In this document: piece by piece, positions 8,457-12,842 of the stretch
Numbering within the stretch: position 1 is the stretch's first letter
How the letters are laid out: every line of letters starts with the position of its first letter
From: Theodoxus fluviatilis
Lineage: Eukaryota > Mollusca > Gastropoda > Cycloneritida > Neritidae
Direction of reading: 5' to 3'
DNA length: 12,842 nt
NCBI GenBank assembly: GCA_034096865.1
Contig: JAWQFJ010001243.1
Location: 97,608 to 110,449 of the forward strand
Notes under the pieces: model-generated
Told to the model about the DNA's origin: nothing
Seen by the model: only the letters and a program-made list of their open reading frames with translations
Databases searched by the model: none
Program-made: the position numbers and the translations under genes

Positions 8457-10089
8457 AGCTGTCCTGTCTTCTTCTTTTTCTTTCTCTCCTGCCTTCATCA
8501 CACAGATATGTTGATGCATAATCAGAGCGTAGCAGTTACAGTTGTGCTCTCTTCTTTCTCTTTCTCTCCTGCCTTCATCACACAGCTGTGCTGATGCATA
8601 ATCAGAGCATAGCAGTTACAGTTGTGCTCTCTTCTTTCTCTTTCTCTCCTGCCTTCATCACACAGCTGTGTTGATGCATAATCAGAGCATAGCAGTTACA
8701 GTTGTGCTCTCTTCTTTCTCTTTCTCTCCTGCCTTCATCACACAGCTGTGTTGATGCATAATCAGAGCGTTGCAGTTACAGCTGTGCTGTCTTCTTCTTT
8801 CTCTTTCTCTCCTGCCTTCATCACACAGCTGTGCTGATGCATAATCAGAGCATAGCAGTTACAGCTGTGCTTTCTTCTTCTTTCTCTTTCTCTCCTGCCT
8901 TCATCACACAGCTGTGCTGATGCATAATTAGAGCGTAGCAGTTACAGCTGTGCTGTCTTCTTCTTTCTCTTTCTCTCCTGCCTTCATCACACGGCTGTGC
9001 TGATGCATAATCAGAGCGTAGCAGTTACAGCTGTCCTGTCTTCTTCTTTCTCTTTCTCTCCTGCCTTCATCACACAGCTGTGCTGATGCATAATCAGAGC
9101 GTAGCAGTTACAGCTGTGCTGTCTTCTTCTTTCTCTTTCTCTCCTGCCTTCATCACACAGCTGTGCTGATGCATAATCAGAGCATAGCAGTTACAGCTGT
9201 GCTTTCTTCTTCTTTCTCTTTCTCTCCTGCCTTCATCACACAGCTGTGCTGATGCATAATCAGAGCATAGCAGTTACAGCTGTGCTTTCTTCTTCTTTCT
9301 CTTTCTCTCCTGCCTTCATCACACGGCTGTGCTGATGCATAATCAGAGCGTAGCAGTTACAGCTGTGCTGTCTTCTTCTTTCTCTTTCTCTCCTGCCTTC
9401 ATCACACAGCTGTGCTGATGCATAATCAGAGCATAGCAGTTACAGCTGTGCTTTCTTCTTCTTTCTCTTTCTCTCCTGCCTTCATCACACAGCTGTGCTG
9501 ATGCATAATTAGAACGTAGCAGTTACAGCTGTGCTGTCTTCTTCTTTCTCTTTCTCTCCTGCCTTCATCACACAGCTGTGCTGATGCATAATCAGAGCAT
9601 AGCAGTTACAGCTGTGCTCTCTTCTTTCTCTTTCTCTCCTGCCTTCATCACACAACTGTGCTGATGCATAATCAGAGCATAGCAGTTACAGCTGTGCTCT
9701 CTTCTTTCTCTTTCTCTCCTGCCTTCATCACACAGCTGTGCTGATGCATAATCAGAGCATAGCAGTTACAGCTGTGCTCTCTTCTTTCTCTTTCTCTCCT
9801 GCCTTCATCACACAACTGTGCTGATGCATAATTAGAGCGTAGCAGTTACAGCTGTGCTTTCTTCTTCTTTCTCTTTCTCTCCTGCCTTCATCACACAGCT
9901 GTGCTGATGCATAATCAGAGCATAGCAGTTACAGCTGTGCTCTCTTCTTTCTCTTTCTCTCCTGCCTTCATCACACAGCTGTGCTGATGCATAATTAGAG
10001 CGTAGCAGTTACAGCTGTCCTGTCTTCTTCTTTCTCTTTCTCTCCTGCCTTCATCACACAGCTGTGCTGATGCATAATTAGAGCGTAGC
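8457..10089 (+). repeat. 80/83-bp satellite-like array, 20 copies
   Basis: Twenty copies of the landmark GATGCATAAT occur at 8513, 8593, 8673, 8753, 8836, 8919, 9002, 9085, 9168, 9251, 9334, 9417, 9500, 9583, 9663, 9743, 9823, 9906, 9986 and 10069. Spacing is 80 or 83 bp and the difference is one TCT triplet in the pyrimidine tract. Each unit has a pyrimidine tract of about 30 nt (TCTTCTTCTTTCTCTTTCTC then TCCTGCCTTC), then ATCACACAG, the palindrome CACAGCTGTG, CTGATGCATAATCAG (inverted repeat) and GTTACAGCTGT. Copies are highly similar, which indicates recent expansion or homogenisation. No long frame crosses it, so it is not coding. The last copy is cut off at GCGTAGC. Confidence 0.98.
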
Positions 10090-10095
10090 TTCGTG

Positions 10096-10100
<5 letters not shown>

Positions 10101-10156
<56 letters not shown>
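10101..10156. repeat. (TG)28 microsatellite
   Basis: An uninterrupted TG dinucleotide run of 56 bp lies 11 bp after the end of the 80/83-bp array. Alternating purine-pyrimidine TG runs can adopt left-handed DNA under supercoiling. Confidence 0.98.
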
Positions 10157-10157
<1 letters not shown>

Positions 10158-10554
10158 TGAGTGTGTATGATGAATGCAGGGTGGATGAGTGTTGGAGATT
10201 GCTTGGGATGAATTAAGCTATCTCCGAATCTTGTCCGATGATTGAACGATACTCTCTGTCATACACAAGTTTTAGAGATGCATATATTTTAATTCGTAAT
10301 AAAACAGTTTTCAACATATTTTCACTTGAAATTGTTTTGTATTGTTTGTGCGTGTATTAGTCTAGAACAGATTCAGGATTACTGTGTTTTTACCGCAGCA
10401 TTATGAAAACATGTTTTAAATTCATCTTACAAGCAAGCACATTGCAAGAAACAAGACCAATAATCCCCTTTACTACGTTCATTCTCTTTCCTTGAGGAAA
10501 CTATCTCTGGGGGAAATTCACCTCCTGTCGCCGCTATGTAGAGCTCAGTCAATG
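10157..10554. other. AT-rich unique sequence with a poly(A) signal
   Basis: This is an AT-rich spacer between the TG run and the SINE-like element. It contains one canonical poly(A) hexamer (annotated separately) and no recognisable exon. Confidence 0.5.
10298..10303 (+). terminator. Candidate polyadenylation signal AATAAA
   Basis: AATAAA is followed about 30-55 bp later by GT/T-rich sequence (TTGTTTTGTATTGTTTGTGC around 10333-10352), the arrangement expected of a vertebrate- or mollusc-type cleavage site. Which transcript it would end is unclear. A transcript started near 6.6 kb is one option, and a very long galactosyltransferase 3' UTR is less likely. Confidence 0.35.
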
Positions 10555-10696
10555 GATCTACTTCTCGATAGGGGAGGTAATGCGAGTGAAGCAACTTGCC
10601 CATGGAAGCGGCTCAAGGATTTGCGCAGCTTCAAACGCTGCACCTTCCATTCGCGAAATGATTGCCGGCCAGCCCTTTAACCACGGCCGTGCCTAC
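10555..10696 (-). mobile_element. tRNA-related SINE-like element (fragment)
   Basis: On the + strand the order is CTTCTCGATAGGGGAGGTAATGCGAGTGAAGC, split as CTTCTCGATAGG then GGAGGTAATGCGAGTGAAGC, followed by AACTTGCCCATGG, GGATTTG, GCTTCAAACGCTGCACC and CTTTAACCACGGCCGTGCC. Read on the minus strand, the last two blocks resemble degenerate Pol III B-box (GGTTCGAANCC-like) and A-box (TGGCCGAGTGG-like) promoters of a tRNA-derived head. The GAGTGAAGC...CTTGCCC body resembles a SINE type I associate with molluscs. The element is diverged, and no target-site duplication could be identified. The body matches the window's end (12773-12842). Confidence 0.55.
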
Positions 10697-10727
10697 ATCC
10701 CTTTCAAAGCCGGGCGCTGATTTGTTG

Positions 10728-11048
10728 CCAAAAACAGCTACGATACCAAAAACAGCTGCGCGCCACACAGCTACGATACCAAAAACAGCTGCGCGCCACA
10801 CAGCTACGATACCAAAAACAGCTGCGCGCCACACAGCTACGATACCAAAAACAGCTGCGCGCCACACAGCTACGATACCAAAAATAGCTGCGCGCCCCAC
10901 AGCTACGATGTCAAAAACAGCTGCGCGCCCCACAGCTACGATGTCAAAAACAGCTGCGCGCCACACAGCTACGATACCAAAAACAGCTGCGCGCCACACA
11001 GCTACGATGTCAAAAACAGCTGCGCGCCACACAGCTACGATACCAAAG
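10728..11048 (+). repeat. 33-bp minisatellite, 9 copies plus partial flanks
   Basis: The (C/T)AGCTGCGCGCC landmark recurs at 10753, 10786, 10819, 10852, 10885, 10918, 10951, 10984 and 11017, exactly every 33 bp, and a shortened copy precedes it at 10728. Units come in two types, ending GATACC or GATGTC, in the order A A A A B B A B A. Eleven-residue peptide repeats appear on both strands because 33 is a multiple of three. The + frame begins inside the SINE-like element, so I do not call it coding. Each unit holds one CAGCTG (TAGCTG in the fifth) and a downstream CAGCTACGAT. Confidence 0.97.
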
Positions 11049-12000
11049 ACGTCTTTGATGATAATATCAAATAGCTCAGCTGTGCGCACTTCTTTTCTCA
11101 CGTTGTCGTTGCTGATTGGCTGTTCAGAAATTCGGCGCCGCAGAAATTTTGGACGCAAGTTCTTTGCGCTCACATTTTGCAAGATAATAAGTTTCTTTAA
11201 GAATATATCTCAGTCTGAGTATTTAAGTGCAACGCGCAATAATACAATGGGTCGTGTTTATAGGTAACCAATCAACAGAAAACCGCGCGAAACGAGCATT
11301 GTCTCGCGACTAAACAGGGGATTTGGCCCGAACGAGAAGTGAAACAACCAAACTTTGGCAAACTTTAACAAAGCCTTCAGTCTAGCACACGCCGCTGTGA
11401 AGAATGTGTGGGTGGATATTCTTGATTGAAACCAAACCAAACCAAAACAAAACAAAAGCCCAAAATCAAAAGGTGTAAGAGCATACAATCTATCCTTCCA
11501 ATTTAACCAAACTGGCGAAAAAAAAAATTCATGAAAGCCTTTTAATCAACATTTGCGCATTGGCTTTCCTTTATGATTGCAACTGAGGAAAAGAAAATGT
11601 TTCGGAGTTTTCCCTCAAAACCGCTGTATGCAGGTGATTAAGCCCATCTCTCTTTGCAAACAGTTTCTCATCGACACGCTGTATGGAAAGGACAGTATTG
11701 ACGTCTATAACGCCCTCCCCACCCAAGTGAAAAACCGGGTACCTATGAGTGCTACACTGGGAAAAAGCAAGAGATTTTCATACGTGCATCCGCGGCCTGT
11801 TCGCACGTCCCTGAAGATTTGAGATGATGTTGGAGTTATGATGACAGTAGCTATGTGACCAGGGATGTTAAACAACGATAAAGGTTTTAAAACTGTAGAT
11901 TTATGTAGCGACGTATCACCCATGTCTGGGTCTCAAACCGCTTTTCTCTTTACGCCTTGGTCACTGGGCCACTTGATCAGTCTTTCAATGGCATCTGACG
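11049..12000. other. Unique sequence without a recognisable gene
   Basis: Mostly unique sequence. It includes a short A-rich pentamer repeat at 11429-11457 (CCAAA to ACAAA units) and an A10 run at 11518-11527. A + frame of 81 codons at 11577-11822 contains Tyr-Asn-Ala-Leu-Pro-Thr-Gln-Val-Lys-Asn. This is faintly reminiscent of the C-terminal tail of non-LTR reverse transcriptases, but it is too short and too weak to call. Confidence 0.4.
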
Positions 12001-12671
12001 ACGTACACAGTGACGTACACAATGACGTACACAGTGACGTACACAGTGACGTACACAGTGACGTATACAGTCACGCACACAGTGACGTATACAGTGACGT
12101 ACACAGTGACGTACACAGTGACGTTCACAGTGACGTACACAGTGACGCACACAGTGACGCACACAGTGACGCACACAGTCACGTACACAGTGACGTACAC
12201 AGTCACGCACACAGTGACGCACACAGTCACGTACACAGTGACGCACACAGTCACGTACACAGTGACGTACACAGTGACGCACACAGTCACGTATACAGTG
12301 ACGTATACAGTCACGCACACAGTGATGTACACAGTGACGCACACAGTGACGCACACAGTGACGCACACAGTCACGCACACAGTGACGTACACAGTGACGC
12401 ACACAGTGACGCACACAGTGACGTACACAGTGACGCACACAGTCACGCACACAGTGACGTACACAGTGACGCACACAGTGACGCACACAGTGACGCACAC
12501 AGTCACGCACACAGTGACGTACACAGTGACGCACACAGTGACGTACACAGTGACGCACACAGTCACGCACACAGTGACGTACACAGTCACGCACACAGTG
12601 ACGTACACAGTTGCGTACACAGTGACGTACACAGTGACGTACCAGTGACGTACACAGTGACGCACACAGTC
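12001..12671 (+). repeat. 12-bp tandem array, 56 copies, TGACG-rich
   Basis: Fifty-six units of consensus ACG(T/C)ACACAGT(G/C) run in strict 12-bp register, with one 11-bp unit at 12637-12647. Two variable positions dominate: T or C at position 4, and G or C at position 12. About three quarters of the unit junctions read TGACG, the half-site of CRE/ATF elements, while the rest read TCACG. Four-residue peptide repeats (His-Ser-Asp-Val, Thr-Tyr-Thr-Val, Cys-Val-Arg-His) stay open in several frames on both strands because 12 is a multiple of three and the unit has no stop. That is not evidence of coding. Confidence 0.98.
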
Positions 12672-12756
12672 AGGCATCAGCATGACTCCATTCCAACTCG
12701 ATGCTGGCACAACGCCGCGTACAAGGATTGTTCTCACCACCACTTACCATCGCTGC
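12672..12756. other. Short unique spacer
   Basis: Unique sequence between the 12-bp array and the SINE-like body. No features are visible. Confidence 0.5.
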
Positions 12757-12842
12757 CCTCACAGGTACCCGGTCTTACTCCTGGGTGGGGAGAGGCAATG
12801 TGAGTGAAGCCTCTTACTCCTGGGTGGGGAGAGGCAATGTGA
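12757..12842 (-). mobile_element. SINE-like body, cut by the window edge, with a 39-bp internal duplication
   Basis: The sequence CCCTCACAGGTACCC then TCTTACTCCTGGGTGGGGAG and AGGCAATGTGAGTGAAGC parallels the body of the element at 10555 (GGGGAGGTAATGCGAGTGAAGC), in the same orientation. By analogy the tRNA-like head would lie beyond the right edge on the minus strand. The segment from 12773 repeats at 12812 with a 39-bp period and no mismatch over the 31 bp visible. The GCCCTCACAGGTACCC start also occurs at 2114-2129, next to the exon acceptor. Confidence 0.5.

Noticed and set aside
8457..10089. CRISPR-like array, because of regular repeats
   Set aside because: There are no unique spacers; the whole 80/83-bp unit is repeated. 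The window is eukaryotic and no cas genes are present.
10631..11267. 11-residue repeat proteins on both strands
   Set aside because: The 33-bp unit keeps both strands open. The frame starts within a SINE-like element and there is no other coding support.
11577..11822. Possible tail of a non-LTR retrotransposon reverse transcriptase (Ala-Leu-Pro-Thr-Gln-Val-Lys-Asn)
   Set aside because: The resemblance covers only about ten residues, and no reverse transcriptase or endonuclease motifs lie nearby.
11865..12803. 312-codon His-Ser-Asp repeat frame resembling a histidine-rich metal-binding protein, and Cys-Val-Arg-His frames on the other strand
   Set aside because: The 12-bp unit has no stop in several frames on both strands, so openness is expected. 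Codon variation does not favour one frame.

Overview
This is a eukaryotic, repeat-rich genomic window, most likely from a mollusc (gastropod-like) or another lophotrochozoan. The evidence is a spliced glycosyltransferase exon with an animal-type 3' splice site, large compound CA/CAGA/GA microsatellites, long low-coding stretches, and fragments of a tRNA-related short interspersed element of a kind common in molluscan genomes. Nothing looks bacterial: there are no operons, ribosome binding sites or compact genes. The taxonomic call is an inference from style and remembered repeat families, not from a search.

Layout. Positions 1-2164 read as the last intron (or its 3' part) of a gene on the + strand. 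It holds a compound ATAC/AC/CAGA microsatellite (341-559), a 0.69 kb almost pure purine GA tract with a G-quadruplex-prone core (793-1479), and an 11-copy 45-bp minisatellite (1531-2025). At 2165-2548 is the one confident coding feature: the terminal exon of a GT31 (beta-1,3-galactosyltransferase-like) Golgi enzyme, 127 codons and a stop. From 2549 to about 8300 the sequence is 3' UTR or intergenic, with a GCTTGC-type repeat (3771-3850), a long CA/CAGA microsatellite (4809-5134), and a CpG-rich patch at 6519-6725. That patch carries CACGTG, ETS-like, ZNF143-like and YY1-like motifs and looks like a promoter.

The right half is dominated by tandem arrays: three copies of a 45-bp unit (8311-8445), directly followed by 20 copies of an 80/83-bp unit (8457-10089) and a (TG)28 run (10101-10156). 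A canonical poly(A) signal with GT-rich downstream sequence lies at 10298. Next come a SINE-like element in minus orientation (about 10555-10696), nine copies of a 33-bp unit (10728-11048), and 56 copies of a 12-bp unit rich in TGACG half-sites (12001-12671). The window ends inside another copy of the SINE-like body (12757-12842).

Most long open frames here are artefacts of tandem units whose length is a multiple of three (45, 33 and 12 bp) or of dinucleotide runs, and they are not annotated as genes. The main things worth checking are the 80/83-bp array, in which each unit resembles a 3' splice site plus paired CAGCTG palindromes and a POU-like site; the 12-bp TGACG array with a 60-bp higher-order period; and the possibility that the 6.6 kb promoter-like patch and the 10.3 kb poly(A) signal bracket a transcript that runs through the array.
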